Shown here: piece by piece, positions 51,550 through 61,939 of the stretch
Position numbering within the stretch: the first letter of the stretch is position 1
Layout of the letters: each line of letters starts with the position of its first letter
Source of the DNA: Pelagibacterium halotolerans B2
GTDB lineage: Bacteria > Pseudomonadota > Alphaproteobacteria > Rhizobiales > Devosiaceae
Direction: 5' to 3'
DNA length: 64,000 nt
Assembly (NCBI RefSeq): GCF_000230555.1
Contig: NC_016078.1
Span: 3,619,001 to 3,683,000, forward strand
Notes under the pieces: generated by a model
Told to the model about the DNA's origin: nothing
Seen by the model: the letters and a program-made list of their open reading frames with translations, nothing else
Database searches by the model: none
Program-made: the position numbers and the translations under genes

Positions 51550-53484
51550 ATGGATAGTGTGGATTGCGTACCAACCGTGAAAGCCAATAAGCGCCATAGC
51601 CTGATCGCCTTTTGTGTGGCCGGTACGCTTCTTGCCGGTCCGGTCTATGGATTCGAGCTGTTCGGCATCCAGTTCTTCGGCTCGGAAGCGCAAGACGCCG
51701 ACGCTGTGATCGGCGATCCGCGCACCTATGATCTGACCTTCGAGACCGGCACGGAGGGCGATGTGGATGCCGCGCTGCGCGGTGCCTCCAATCTCTGGGG
51801 CGACCGCGACCAGCCCGCATCCGGCGTGCCCGGACTTCTGGCCAAGGCGCGCGGCGATTATGCCCGCATGATCGGAGCGCTCTACAATCTGGGTTATTAC
51901 GGGGGCTCGGTCTCCATACTGGTCAATGGCCGCGAGGCTTCCTCGATACCGCCCGATGCCAGCCTCCCCGAACCCAGCCAGATCAGGGTTACGGTTGATC
52001 CCGGTCCTCAATTTGTCTTCGGCCCGCTGCGCGTCACCAATCGGGCGCCCATGCCTGTTCTCGAAGCCGATAGGGTCGAGGCGCCTTCCGAAATCGGGTT
52101 CGTGACCGGCCAGGTGGCGCGCGCCACCATCATCGCCCAGACCGAACAGCGCCTCGTCGAAGCCTGGCGGCAACTGGGGTATCCCAAGGCGCAGATCGCA
52201 TCGCGCGATGTGGTTGCCGACCATCCCAGCCGCACGCTCGAAGTTTCCATAGTGGTCGATCCGGGCGCCTACGCCGCCATTGGCTCCATCGGGGTCCAGG
52301 GCACACAAAATATGAGCCCGGCCTTCATCGTGCGTCAGACCGGCCTGGTCCAGGGGGCTGAATATGACCCCGACGATATCGAACGGGCCCGCGAGCGCCT
52401 GACCCGGCTGGGCGTATTCCGCTCGATGCGCATCGAGGCTGCCGAGCAGGTTCAACCCAACGGGCAGTTGCCCTATCAGATCATCGTGCAGGAACAGGCT
52501 TTGCGCCGCTTCGGCATCGGCGCGAGCTATGGCACGCTCGACGGTCTGGGCGTCGAAGGCTATTGGCTGCACCGCAATCTGTTCGGCGAGGCCGAGCGTC
52601 TGCGTCTCGATGCCCGCGTCGCCGGCATCAGTTTCCCCATCGATACCGCAGAGTTCGATTATGCCTTCGGCGGCACCTTCACCAAACCGGGCATTTTCAC
52701 CCCCGAGACCGATCTCGTTGCTTCGCTCAGCGCCGATCGCTCCGTCCTGCCGCTCTATACAGAAACCTCCGTCCAGGGCCGTCTGGGCATCGAACAGCTC
52801 TTTACCGACGACATTTCCGGGGGGCTCGGGCTGCAGTTCCAGCATTCCTATTTCGAGGACGACGCGACCTTCGGAAACCGCAATTTCACGACGGCCGGTC
52901 TCTATGGGCGCGGCGTGTTCGACAATCGCGATTCCGATCTCGACCCGACCGAAGGGTTCTATCTCGAAGCCAATGTCGATCCGCTCTATGAGTTCGAGTA
53001 TGAAAATTTCCTCGCCCGCGCGACGCTCGAAGGCCGCGCCTATTTCGCCTTCGACGAGGACGCCAACTATGTCCTTGCCGGCCGCGTCAAGGCGGGCGCT
53101 GTGGCGGGCCCGTCGCTGGCCGAAATTCCCCCCGACCTGCTGTTTTTTGCCGGCGGTGGCGGCTCGGTGCGCGGCTATGCCTATCGCTCCATCGGCGTCG
53201 ATGACGGCATGGGCAATGTGACGGGGGGACGCTATCTCCTCGAAGCCTCGGTGGAAGGCCGCGTGCGCTTCAACGACCAGTTCGGCGCCGTCGCCTTTGT
53301 CGATGGCGGCTATGTCGCCGCCGATACATTCCCCGGCCTCGACCAGTTGCGCCTCGGAGCTGGTGTGGGCATCCGCTATTATACCGCGCTCGGACCCTTG
53401 CGGCTCGACGTCGCCGTACCCTTGAACAAGAGCCCGGGCGATCCCGATTACGCGCTCTATGTCGGTATAGGACAATCGTTCTGA
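51550..53484 (+). CDS. tamA: Translocation and assembly module outer-membrane protein TamA
   Basis: A 644-residue Omp85-family protein. A signal peptide (RHSLIAFCVAGTLLAGPVYG) is followed by three POTRA domains (about 40-310; IRVTVDPGPQFVFGPLRV is a typical strand pair) and a 16-strand barrel with GGGSVRGYAYRSIG, the lid-lock-like RGY motif, and a C-terminal aromatic (GIGQSF). With TamB it assembles outer-membrane proteins and may move lipids. The start is ATG at 51550; a GTG at 51577 is an alternative. The stop overlaps the tamB start by one base. Confidence 0.93.
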   Translation: MDSVDCVPTVKANKRHSLIAFCVAGTLLAGPVYGFELFGIQFFGSEAQDADAVIGDPRTYDLTFETGTEGDVDAALRGASNLWGDRDQPASGVPGLLAKARGDYARMIGALYNLGYYGGSVSILVNGREASSIPPDASLPEPSQIRVTVDPGPQFVFGPLRVTNRAPMPVLEADRVEAPSEIGFVTGQVARATIIAQTEQRLVEAWRQLGYPKAQIASRDVVADHPSRTLEVSIVVDPGAYAAIGSIGVQGTQNMSPAFIVRQTGLVQGAEYDPDDIERARERLTRLGVFRSMRIEAAEQVQPNGQLPYQIIVQEQALRRFGIGASYGTLDGLGVEGYWLHRNLFGEAERLRLDARVAGISFPIDTAEFDYAFGGTFTKPGIFTPETDLVASLSADRSVLPLYTETSVQGRLGIEQLFTDDISGGLGLQFQHSYFEDDATFGNRNFTTAGLYGRGVFDNRDSDLDPTEGFYLEANVDPLYEFEYENFLARATLEGRAYFAFDEDANYVLAGRVKAGAVAGPSLAEIPPDLLFFAGGGGSVRGYAYRSIGVDDGMGNVTGGRYLLEASVEGRVRFNDQFGAVAFVDGGYVAADTFPGLDQLRLGAGVGIRYYTALGPLRLDVAVPLNKSPGDPDYALYVGIGQSF

Positions 53485-56400
53485 TGCGTGTTCTTGCGGC
53501 AATCGCTGTTGTCTCGCTCGCCATGCCGGTCCCGGCCATGGCCCAGGAAGCCGAGCGCGAAAGCCTGATGGACATGCTGGCCCGCGCCACTCAGCTCAAC
53601 GAAACCGAGCAGCGCGGGGCGCTTGTCGGTTTCGTGGAAAACCAGATCTCCACGCCCGACCGTCAGATCAGGCTCAACGGCATCGATGGCGCGCTCTCGT
53701 CCAACGCCTCGATCGACCAGATCACCATTTCCGATACCGAAGGCATCTGGCTGATCGTCGAGAACGCGCAATTGCAGTGGAACCAGGGCGCGCTGCTGTT
53801 CGGGCGGTTGGAAATCCAGTCGCTTTCCGCCGATTCAATTGCCTATATCCGCAACCCGGTGTCCACTGAAGCGCCCACCGCCCCGTCCCCCGAGGCGGGC
53901 GGGTTCTCGGTTCCCGAATTGCCCGTCGCGGTAATTTTGGAGAACCTCTCGGTCCCCAATGTGCGGTTTGGTGAACAGGTCTTTGGGCTGGGCTCGGAAA
54001 TCTCGCTGGCCGGATCGATGACGCTCGATGGCGGTGCCATAGATGCCGTACTCGACATCGAACGCCTCGATGGACCCGGCGGCACGCTCGATCTTGATCT
54101 GCAATACGCCAATGACACGCGCGAAATCGATCTCGGGCTAGAACTCGTCGAACCGGAAGACGGTATCGTCGCCAACCTCCTCAATATCGAGGGGCGCCCG
54201 GAAATCGCCCTGGGCCTGCAGGGTGCCGGTCCCATCGACGATCTCGATATCGATCTGACTTTTGATGCCGATGGCAACCGCATCCTGACCGGAGAGGGCA
54301 CGCTCGATCAGACTACCCAGGGGTTGGCCATCGCCGCCGATTTGGGCGGCCCATTGTCCACAGTCCTGCCCGCAGCCTACCGTGACTTCTTTGGCGAACA
54401 GACCACGCTTTCACTCGACGCGCTGATGCGCGACGCCGGTGGCTTTGAAATTTCCGATCTTTCGCTCTCGGGCGGCGAGCTGTCGCTTCTGGCCAATGCC
54501 GCCACCACGGCGGACGGCTTTTTGAGCCGGCTCGATATGAGCGGCGAAATTGCCCCGGTTTCGGGCGACACGGTCACTCTGCCGGTGCCCGGCGCCTCCA
54601 CCCGTATCGAGCGCGCCGGTTTCGCGGTCGATTATGGCGGTGAGGGGTCCGACCAATGGTCGGGACGCCTTGAAATGGTTGGCTTTGAGACACCCGACTT
54701 CGCAGCGCAAAGCCTGGTGCTCGACATCTCCGGGGTCGCCGCCGATCTCGACGATCCGGCCAACCGCCGCGTGACCTTCAACGGCGATGGCATGCTCGAG
54801 GGCGTCACGGCGGCGTCGGAAGAAATTTCCCAGGCACTGGGATCATCGATCGGGTTCGGCCTCGCGGGCATGTGGGAGGCGGGCCAGCCCATAACGCTTG
54901 CCCAGCTTCGCCTCGTCGCCCAGGCGCTCAATTTCGAAGCCGCCGGCCAGATCGAGGACAATGTCTTTACCGGCGATCTCGCACTCACCACCGAGTCCAT
55001 CGCGCCCTTTTCCGGCCTCGCCGAACGTGAGTTGTCCGGCGCCATTGCGCTCGCCGCAAACGGCACCATCTCACCTCTGAGCGGCGGGTTCAATCTCACC
55101 CTCGATGGCACTGGCACCGATCTTTCTGTCGACGACGACATCGCCGACAATTTGCTCGACGGCACCGTTGCGCTGACGGGCCGCGTGGCGCGCAGCGAAG
55201 CCGGGCTCGAAGCCGAAACCTTCCGCATCGCCAACGAGCAGGTCGAGATGGTCGCCGACGGCACTTACGCCACCGGCACTGCCGATTTCTCCTTCGATCT
55301 GGCACTGGCCGATCTGGCCCTGATCAATCCCGAGATGTCGGGGCGCCTCACCGCAACGGGCACGGCGCAGGGCGCCGAAGGCAATATCGCTTTGCCCGCC
55401 GACATCGACATCCCCGAAGGCACGCTCGGCGGTCGCACGCTGCGCAACGCCAATATCGGCTTTGACGGCACGTCGAGCGAAGAGGGGCTCGTCGGTGCCC
55501 TCTCCGGCGCCGCAGCGCTCGACGGGTTCCGCGTCACCCTCTCAAGCGACATCGACAACAATGCCGAGCGTCTGCGCCTGTCCGACATTGCGTTCGAGGC
55601 CCCCGGCACGGCGCTTTCGGGCAATCTCACCCGCTTTGCCGACGGCCTGCTCGATGGCCGGTTGACCCTTGATGCCCCCAATATCGAAACCGCCGCCGCG
55701 CTTGCGCTGGTCGACGCCAGCGGCGCTGCCCATGCCGATATCGCCCTTGATCGCGAAGGTGAAAGCCAGAGTGCGGAAATTGCCGCCTCGCTCAACGCGG
55801 TGAGGTTCAACGATATCACAATCGGCTCGGCCGATGTCGAAGCGACGATTACCGACCTGTTCGGCGTCCCGGTCATCGACGGATCGATCAACGGCGCCGA
55901 TATTGTTGCGGCAGGCACCAATGTGCAAACCGTTTCGCTCACCGCCACCGCCAGCCAGGAGACCACCCGGTTTTCGGGCGATGCGTCCCTCAACGCGGGG
56001 ACCGAAGTGACTTTGGCCGGCTTGCTCGAACCCATTGCCGATGGATACCGCGTCGCGCTTGACGATTTCCGGCTCGCCCAGGGCCAGCTTTCCGCAAGCC
56101 TTGCCCAACCCGCCGAACTGACCGTCGCCGATGAGACGGTTTCGTTCTCCGGGATCGAACTGGCTGTAGGCTCCGGCCGCATCACGGCGACGGGCAGCGC
56201 CGGGCAAACTCTCGACATCGCGCTTGATGTCACAGCTTTCCCGCTCAATATCGCCAACACCATTGTTCCAGATCTTGGGTTGGCCGGAACGGTTTCGGGC
56301 ACCGCGCAAATCTCGGGCGAAGCCAGCGATCCGCGCGCCAGCTTCTCGGTTGAGGCCAACGGCATCAACGCCGCCGCGATCTCCGAATTCGGCATCGCCC

Positions 56401-57824
56401 CGCTCACGGTTTCGGCTCAGGGCAGTTTTGCCGATAACACCGTCACGCTCTCGCAGGCCCGCGCCAACGGTTCGGGCGGCCTCAGCGCCACCGCACAGGG
56501 CACCATTCCGCTTGAAGGAACGGGCCTCAATATCGCTGTCAACGGCTCGGCCCCGCTCGCGCTCGCCAACCGCTTCGTGGCCGATCGCGGCGCGCAGATT
56601 TCAGGCACGGCAAATCTGGACGCCCGGGTGACAGGTCGTATCGACGATCCGCAGTTTTCAGGCACCGTCTCGGTCGCCAATGGTGAATTCATCGATCCCG
56701 GACTTGCACTTCGGCTGGTCGGCATCACCGGCAACGCTTCGCTCAATGCAGACCGCATGACCATCAACACGCTCACCGCCAATCTCGCCACGGGCGGCTC
56801 GGTTTCGGCTTCCGGTTTTGTCGGTCTCAATGCAGGTTTCACTTCCGATATCGCCATCACTTTCGATCAGGCGCGCTATGCCGATGGCAATCTCGTGGTC
56901 GCTACGCTCAACGGCGATCTGCGGCTCTCCGGCCCCATCGCCAATGGCGGGGGGCTTGCCGGCAATATCGACATCGAGCGCGCCGACATCACCGTTCCCG
57001 ATGGCTTCGGCGGTGCCGTGAGCGTCATCGACGTCGATCATGTCCGTCCCCCTTCGCCGGTCGCCGCGACGCTGGCGCGGGCCCGCATCGACCAGCGTGC
57101 GTCGAGCACCACGACCGCCGGCGTGCCGCTTGAACTCGCCATCACGATTTCGGCGCCCAATCAGGTGTTCATCCGCGGGCGCGGTCTCGATGCCGAAGTG
57201 GGTGGTGCCGTGCAGATCAATGGCAATGTCGCCGATATCCAGCCCGTCGGCGGGCTCGAACTGATCCGGGGCCGCCTTTCGATCCTTGGCCAGCGTATCG
57301 ATTTCGACGAAGGCACCGTCACCCTGATTGGCGATCTCGACCCCTTCATCAACCTTGTCGCCCGCACCCAGGGCAATGACATCACGGTCATCGTTACGGT
57401 TTCGGGTCGTGCATCATCGCCCGAGGTAACCTTCTCGTCCGATCCCATGCTGCCCCAGGACGAAGTTCTGGCGCGGCTGATCTTTGATCGTGGCGTGGGT
57501 GAACTTTCCCCGCTGCAACTGGCCCAACTGGCTGCGGCAGCAGCCGAACTGGCCGGTGGCGGCAGCGGTTCGGGTTCGCTCCTGGGCTCGTTGCGCGCGG
57601 CGGCGGGGCTCGACGACCTCGACATCGTCACGGACTCCGAAGGCAATGTCGGCGTGCGTGCCGGCGCCTATATCGACGACAACATATATCTCGGCGTCGA
57701 GGCCGGGGCCGGGGAAAGCCGGGTCACCATCGACCTCGACATCACCGAACAGCTCCGGGCGCGCGGGACCACCAGCACCACGGGCAATTCCGGTGTCGGC
57801 CTGTTCTACGAACAGGATTACTGA
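53484..57824 (+). CDS. tamB: Translocation and assembly module protein TamB
   Basis: A 1446-residue envelope-spanning protein. It has an N-terminal signal sequence/anchor (MRVLAAIAVVSLAMPVPAMA), then more than a thousand residues of repetitive beta-strand sequence of the bridge-like taco fold, and the conserved TamB (DUF490) C-terminus from about 1100 (GGLELIRGRLSILGQRIDF, EVLARLIFDRGVGELSPLQ). The last residue is an aromatic Tyr. It forms a hydrophobic groove between membranes, working with TamA. The one-base overlap with tamA (TGATG) shows coupling. Confidence 0.94.
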   Translation: MRVLAAIAVVSLAMPVPAMAQEAERESLMDMLARATQLNETEQRGALVGFVENQISTPDRQIRLNGIDGALSSNASIDQITISDTEGIWLIVENAQLQWNQGALLFGRLEIQSLSADSIAYIRNPVSTEAPTAPSPEAGGFSVPELPVAVILENLSVPNVRFGEQVFGLGSEISLAGSMTLDGGAIDAVLDIERLDGPGGTLDLDLQYANDTREIDLGLELVEPEDGIVANLLNIEGRPEIALGLQGAGPIDDLDIDLTFDADGNRILTGEGTLDQTTQGLAIAADLGGPLSTVLPAAYRDFFGEQTTLSLDALMRDAGGFEISDLSLSGGELSLLANAATTADGFLSRLDMSGEIAPVSGDTVTLPVPGASTRIERAGFAVDYGGEGSDQWSGRLEMVGFETPDFAAQSLVLDISGVAADLDDPANRRVTFNGDGMLEGVTAASEEISQALGSSIGFGLAGMWEAGQPITLAQLRLVAQALNFEAAGQIEDNVFTGDLALTTESIAPFSGLAERELSGAIALAANGTISPLSGGFNLTLDGTGTDLSVDDDIADNLLDGTVALTGRVARSEAGLEAETFRIANEQVEMVADGTYATGTADFSFDLALADLALINPEMSGRLTATGTAQGAEGNIALPADIDIPEGTLGGRTLRNANIGFDGTSSEEGLVGALSGAAALDGFRVTLSSDIDNNAERLRLSDIAFEAPGTALSGNLTRFADGLLDGRLTLDAPNIETAAALALVDASGAAHADIALDREGESQSAEIAASLNAVRFNDITIGSADVEATITDLFGVPVIDGSINGADIVAAGTNVQTVSLTATASQETTRFSGDASLNAGTEVTLAGLLEPIADGYRVALDDFRLAQGQLSASLAQPAELTVADETVSFSGIELAVGSGRITATGSAGQTLDIALDVTAFPLNIANTIVPDLGLAGTVSGTAQISGEASDPRASFSVEANGINAAAISEFGIAPLTVSAQGSFADNTVTLSQARANGSGGLSATAQGTIPLEGTGLNIAVNGSAPLALANRFVADRGAQISGTANLDARVTGRIDDPQFSGTVSVANGEFIDPGLALRLVGITGNASLNADRMTINTLTANLATGGSVSASGFVGLNAGFTSDIAITFDQARYADGNLVVATLNGDLRLSGPIANGGGLAGNIDIERADITVPDGFGGAVSVIDVDHVRPPSPVAATLARARIDQRASSTTTAGVPLELAITISAPNQVFIRGRGLDAEVGGAVQINGNVADIQPVGGLELIRGRLSILGQRIDFDEGTVTLIGDLDPFINLVARTQGNDITVIVTVSGRASSPEVTFSSDPMLPQDEVLARLIFDRGVGELSPLQLAQLAAAAAELAGGGSGSGSLLGSLRAAAGLDDLDIVTDSEGNVGVRAGAYIDDNIYLGVEAGAGESRVTIDLDITEQLRARGTTSTTGNSGVGLFYEQDY

Positions 57825-57990
57825 CGGTTCTCCGATCGTGAACGGGGCTGCGTTCATGGCGCGGCGGTCGCCTTGATTGCAGCCGGTTTGCGGTCGCGCC
57901 AAGACAGGCGGTGGAACCAACCTTCGCCCCTGACTCTTATCCCTCACGACAAACAACCGCACGCGTAAGTGCAGTGAGGGAAACGGTTCC

Positions 57991-58068
57991 ATGTTCAAAG
58001 GACTACTGCTCTGGATGATCGGCATCCCCTTGCCGCTTGTCATCCTGCTCCTGATTTTCGTGCTCTAG
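57991..58068 (+). CDS. 25-residue hydrophobic membrane peptide
   Basis: The reading frame encodes a single membrane helix, MFKGLLLWMIGIPLPLVILL and five more residues. GAGGG lies about ten bases upstream. The GIPLP kink and strong hydrophobicity resemble very small membrane proteins that are often missed by gene callers in Rhizobiales. It lies downstream of tamB and close to two other membrane genes. Function unknown. Confidence 0.6.
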   Translation: MFKGLLLWMIGIPLPLVILLLIFVL

Positions 58069-58139
58069 ATACGAACGCAACTTCCCATTCGACGATGATT
58101 TCCCCGACCGTGCGCGGGCAACATAGACGGAGAACACCA

Positions 58140-58214
58140 ATGAATTCCATCATCTACCTCGTCGGCCTCGTGGTCGTGGTTATGGCCATCCTGTCCTTCA
58201 TCGGCCTCGCCTGA
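58140..58214 (+). CDS. 24-residue hydrophobic membrane peptide
   Basis: The frame encodes one membrane helix beginning MNSIIYLVGLVVVVMAILSF, with GGAG eight bases before the ATG. It follows the other micropeptide by 71 bp and precedes the 297-residue membrane protein by 25 bp. Small single-helix proteins of this kind often have stress or envelope roles; none can be assigned. Confidence 0.6.
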   Translation: MNSIIYLVGLVVVVMAILSFIGLA

Positions 58215-58239
58215 GCGCCCGTCACCAAGGACATAGCCC

Positions 58240-59133
58240 ATGACCACAATAACACCCAGCGAGCCGGCAGGCACACAGGAAACCTCATCCTATGTCGATT
58301 GGCCGGCCATTCTGGCGGGCGGCATCGTGGCCGCCGCCATATCCTTTGTCATGCTCGCCTTCGGCTCGGCGATCGGGTTGACCATGACCGATCCGTTCGG
58401 TCGCGAAGGCGTATCCCTGTTCTGGATCGCCATCGCCATGGCCATCTGGGTCATCTGGGTACAGGTGTCCGCATTGATGATCGGTGGCTACCTCACGGGC
58501 CGCATGCGCCGGCGCAATTATGATGCGACCGAGGACGAATCCGACATTCGCGATGGCTTCCACGGCCTTCTTGTCTGGGCAACCGCCGTCGTCTTTGCCG
58601 CCATACTCGCCTTTGGCGGGATCGGCACCGTCGCCAACAGCCTGGGCGCTGCCGTCGGCGGCGCCGCGCAGGGCGCGGGCGCGGCGGCCGGACAGGCGAT
58701 CAGCGATGAATCCGGTCCGTTCCAGTCGAGCATCGATCGGCTGCTGCGCACCGCGACAACGACCGAAGGCGATGCTGCCGCAACACGCGACGAAGTCGGC
58801 CGTATTCTGATCGATGGCGTCACCGGCGAAGGCGTTTCCGAGGATGACCGTGCCTACCTCGCCCAACTGGTCGCGGCGCGCACCGACCTCGATCAGGCCG
58901 AAGCCGAAGCGCGGGTCGACGAGACCATCGCCCAGGCCCAGAGCGTGCAGGACGACGTCGTCGCGGCCGCCGAGCAGGCCCGGACCATTGGCATTCTCGG
59001 TGCCTTTCTTACCGCTGCATCGCTGGCCATCGGGGCTGCGGGAGCCTGGTTTTCGGCTGTCACCGGTGGTAACCATCGCGACACGCATACGGTGACGCCC
59101 TTCTTTGCCCGCAGGGGTTCGCCCCTCATGTGA
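58240..59133 (+). CDS. Membrane protein of unknown function
   Basis: A 297-residue protein with about four hydrophobic segments: two near 23-45 and 60-85, one near 110-150 rich in Gly and Ala, and one near 255-280. The loop at 160-250 is acidic and helical (AYLAQLVAARTDLDQAEAEA). I do not recognise a named family with certainty; it resembles Rhizobiales proteins sometimes annotated as PhnA-like. AAGGA is nine bases before the ATG. It may form a stress-related operon with the two micropeptides. Confidence 0.75.
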   Translation: MTTITPSEPAGTQETSSYVDWPAILAGGIVAAAISFVMLAFGSAIGLTMTDPFGREGVSLFWIAIAMAIWVIWVQVSALMIGGYLTGRMRRRNYDATEDESDIRDGFHGLLVWATAVVFAAILAFGGIGTVANSLGAAVGGAAQGAGAAAGQAISDESGPFQSSIDRLLRTATTTEGDAAATRDEVGRILIDGVTGEGVSEDDRAYLAQLVAARTDLDQAEAEARVDETIAQAQSVQDDVVAAAEQARTIGILGAFLTAASLAIGAAGAWFSAVTGGNHRDTHTVTPFFARRGSPLM

Positions 59134-59155
59134 CGATCTCCACCACCGAAAACCA

Positions 59156-59182
59156 AAAAGCCCCGCTTCGAGCGGGGCTTTT
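59156..59182. terminator. Bidirectional rho-independent terminator
   Basis: A perfect 12-bp stem, AAAAGCCCCGCT and AGCGGGGCTTTT, with loop TCG. A-rich and T-rich flanks allow it to work on both strands; it lies between the membrane-protein gene and the convergent receptor gene. Confidence 0.9.
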
Positions 59183-59216
59183 CATTTGGGGGTTCCCCGG
59201 TTGCCAGCCGATGATT

Positions 59217-59346
59217 CTAGAGCGTGTCCAGCAAAAGCATGTCCTCGACGCGATCGGGGATGGAAACGGTTTTGCGGTTCGGACACGCGATAAAACAAAG
59301 GCTTGGAGCCAAGGATTTGATTCAATCAAATCCTGAACGGCTCTAG
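59217..59346. repeat. CTAG-bounded extragenic repeat, copy E with a 21-bp insertion
   Basis: It matches copy D2 from CTAGAGCGTGTCCAGCAAAAG to GGCTCTAG except for about 21 extra bases (starting CATGTCCTCGACGCG) in the first hairpin loop and one A-to-G change. The right CTAG contains the stop codon of the convergent receptor gene. Confidence 0.8.
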
Positions 59347-61673
59347 AACTCGGACCAATCCGTTTCCACCGCCGTATTGCCCATGGAGGTACGGCGAGGC
59401 TGAGGGGAGGATGCGGAACCTTCTGCCCTCTGGTCGATATCCCACATCGCATCATCGCTGATAGCGTTCCCATCGATGGTGAACCGGGCAACGATTCCGT
59501 CCAGCGCCGTCACCTGCGTTTCGGTCTGCTCGATGGTTGCGTTGGTCTCTTCCACAAGTGCCGCGTTGTGCTGGGTCATCTCGTCGAGCAGCCGCACGGC
59601 GGAGGACACCTCGGAAATCGCCGCCGCCTGTTCGCGGCTTGCCGTTGAAATGCCGCCCATGATCTCGGCATTCTCGATCACCGCCGCACGGATTTCCCGC
59701 AGCGTTTCGGTGGCTTGCGCGACAAGTCTGGAGCCCCCGCCCACTTCGCTGGCGCTTTCCTCGATCAGCACCTTGACCTCCGAGGAGGCCTGCGCCGCCG
59801 ATTGCGCCAACCGGCGCACTTCGACCGCGACAACGGCAAACCCTTTGCCCGCCTCGCCGGCCCGTGCCGCCTCCACCGAAGCGTTGAGCGCCAAAAGATT
59901 GGTCTGGAAGGCGATATCGTCGATCATCTTGATGATGTCGGAAACCTTGGCCGATGAGGTGGTGATGCGCTCCATGGCCTGATTGGCCGCGCCCATAACC
60001 GTGCCGCCCTTTTCGGCGAGGTCCGATGCCGCGCGCGTCTTGTCGAGCGCATCCTGCGCCTTTTGCGCATTGCCATTTACGGCAACGGCGAGCTGCTCCA
60101 TCGAGGCAGAGGTCTCCTCGATGGTCGCCGCCTGCCGCGTCGTGCGTTCCGAAAGGTCGTTGGCACCCGAAAGGATTTCGCCTGTCGCGGTCTTGAGCGC
60201 TCGGGACGTATCCTTGAGCCGGCCCACGATCCCGGCAAACGTTTCGGCCATCGCATTTGTGTCGTCCTTGAGCTGCGCAAATGCGCCCTCATAGGCGCCG
60301 TTGACCCGCAGCGACAGATCGGCGTCGGCCATGGCCGAAAGCACCTGCCCGGTCTCCGAGAGACCCCGGTCCACCGTTTCCATCACCATATTGACGCTTT
60401 GGGCAAACCCCTCGAGTTCGGGGTCCTCGTAGCGCACGTCGATCCGCCCGGAAAAATCCCCCGCCATGGCGGCCGAAACCACGTCCTTGATACGCGCCTG
60501 CAGATCGGCGCGGATGCGATGTTCCTGCGCATCCTCTGCCGCCAGGCGTGCCTTTTCGCTGTCCATGTCGCGCATGGCCCGGCCATTGTCGCGAAAAACC
60601 ATGAGCGCCTCGACCATCTGGCCGACTTCATGGCGCTGTTGCTGGTCGAGTTCGAGGTCGAAATCGCCATCGGCCAGTTGCCGCATGCGCCCGGCGATCT
60701 GCTTGATTGTGCTCGACAACCCCCGGCCGATCAGAATGGCCAGCCCTGTGCCGAACACCAGGGCGACGATCCCGGCGATCAGAACCGCGTTGAGCGTCGT
60801 TGCCGCCATTGCAGCGCCGCTCGGCCCCAACGCATCCTGCCGCGCCTGCACCGAGGCCAGCATGGCGCCGAACGCCTCCTCCATCTGCGGACCGAGAACG
60901 TCCAGCTCGTCACTCATCACTCCATTGCGCGCATGGACCGCTTGAGCCAGGCTTGTCGCCTGCGCCATATAGGCATCGAGCCCGTCCATCATGCGATTGG
61001 CCGTGGCCTTCTGGGAATTGGAGATCACCGCGTCGTGCAGCTTTTGCAGGTTTTCCTTGGCAAAAGCCGCATGTTCGGCCGCCGCTTCCAGGCGCGCCGG
61101 ATCGGCGGTCAAAAGAAACTGCTCGACCTCCAATTGTGTCAATATCGTCGATTGCACGCCAAAGCCCGCCGAACCGGTGGCATTGAAATTGCCGCTCACC
61201 GCACGCAGGGCCGCCGTCGCGTCGGTGCGCAACTGGTCGCCCACCGCCCGCAATTGAACAATCTCCGCGTCGATTTGCGCCTGCAATTGCGTCATTTCGA
61301 CAAAGGCGGCCTCATAAGCCTGCGCCGAACTGGCGAACGCGGCAATCGCCGCCTCCGTTTCGGCATCTGCGGTAAAGAGCGCCATCACTTCGGGGTCGTT
61401 GGCCTGAAGGGCCGCTATGCGGTCGGCCAGCGTCTGGGCCGTTTCCGCCGAGGTTTCCAGCCGGTAGTCCAGATCGGCCAGCCGCGCCGCCGATAACTGC
61501 TCGACAAAGCCCGATATCGCGACGGTCTGCCGCGCCGCCACCCGGTATTCCGAGAAGGTCTGCGATACGGCACTGACACCGAAATAGGCAAGTGCGACAA
61601 TCGCGGCCAATAGCGCAATCATCGCGCCAAACGACGCATAGATGCGCTGCGCGACGCTGAGTCTGGACAGCAT
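59343..61673 (-). CDS. Methyl-accepting chemotaxis protein with C-terminal WxxF tail
   Basis: A 776-residue receptor: TM1 about 12-35, a helical periplasmic domain of about 260 residues, TM2 about 293-315, multiple HAMP-like segments (315-370 and onward to about 485), and a signalling bundle with tip [21 protein letters not shown]. The last residues are TDWSEF; W-x-x-F at the very end is the pattern of the CheR/CheB-docking pentapeptide (NWETF in E. coli). This receptor is encoded away from the che operon but could recruit its CheR. The ATG at 61673 has AGGGGG nine bases upstream. Confidence 0.93.
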   Translation of the reverse strand: MLSRLSVAQRIYASFGAMIALLAAIVALAYFGVSAVSQTFSEYRVAARQTVAISGFVEQLSAARLADLDYRLETSAETAQTLADRIAALQANDPEVMALFTADAETEAAIAAFASSAQAYEAAFVEMTQLQAQIDAEIVQLRAVGDQLRTDATAALRAVSGNFNATGSAGFGVQSTILTQLEVEQFLLTADPARLEAAAEHAAFAKENLQKLHDAVISNSQKATANRMMDGLDAYMAQATSLAQAVHARNGVMSDELDVLGPQMEEAFGAMLASVQARQDALGPSGAAMAATTLNAVLIAGIVALVFGTGLAILIGRGLSSTIKQIAGRMRQLADGDFDLELDQQQRHEVGQMVEALMVFRDNGRAMRDMDSEKARLAAEDAQEHRIRADLQARIKDVVSAAMAGDFSGRIDVRYEDPELEGFAQSVNMVMETVDRGLSETGQVLSAMADADLSLRVNGAYEGAFAQLKDDTNAMAETFAGIVGRLKDTSRALKTATGEILSGANDLSERTTRQAATIEETSASMEQLAVAVNGNAQKAQDALDKTRAASDLAEKGGTVMGAANQAMERITTSSAKVSDIIKMIDDIAFQTNLLALNASVEAARAGEAGKGFAVVAVEVRRLAQSAAQASSEVKVLIEESASEVGGGSRLVAQATETLREIRAAVIENAEIMGGISTASREQAAAISEVSSAVRLLDEMTQHNAALVEETNATIEQTETQVTALDGIVARFTIDGNAISDDAMWDIDQRAEGSASSPQPRRTSMGNTAVETDWSEF

Positions 61674-61881
61674 GAGACGAGCCCCCTTTTCCCTTCTGGG
61701 ACGAACGCGTGGGGACAGTAAGAGGGCCTGAGGTTAATGAAGACTCAATTTCAATCCCAAACTGGCGCTTTCACGCGCTTAATTGTCCGGCTGCTCAAAT
61801 TTTAGGCTCGTCGCGTTGCCCGCTGCCCGATCGATGCGCCTTGTATGCACTTGCCAACGGCCCTGTGACGATCGGCGGCGC

Positions 61882-61911
61882 AAAAATAAAGGCGGCCCTG
61901 CGGCCACCTTT
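61882..61911 (-). terminator. Rho-independent terminator of infC
   Basis: On the minus strand AAAGGTGGCC pairs with GGCCGCCTTT (one G-T pair, loop GCAG-like) and is followed by ATTTTTG. It lies about 30 bp after the infC stop. Confidence 0.8.
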
Positions 61912-61939
61912 GCATGTGCGAACGATGGGATATGGAGGC

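Noticed and set aside
51502..53502. 666-codon minus-strand frame opposite tamA
   Set aside because: TamA has a signal peptide, POTRA domains and barrel motifs on the plus strand.
57925..57990. GGAACCAACC near 57932 as an EcfG-type general-stress promoter
   Set aside because: The -35-like word is suggestive, but no CGTT-like -10 stands at the expected 16-17 bp spacing.
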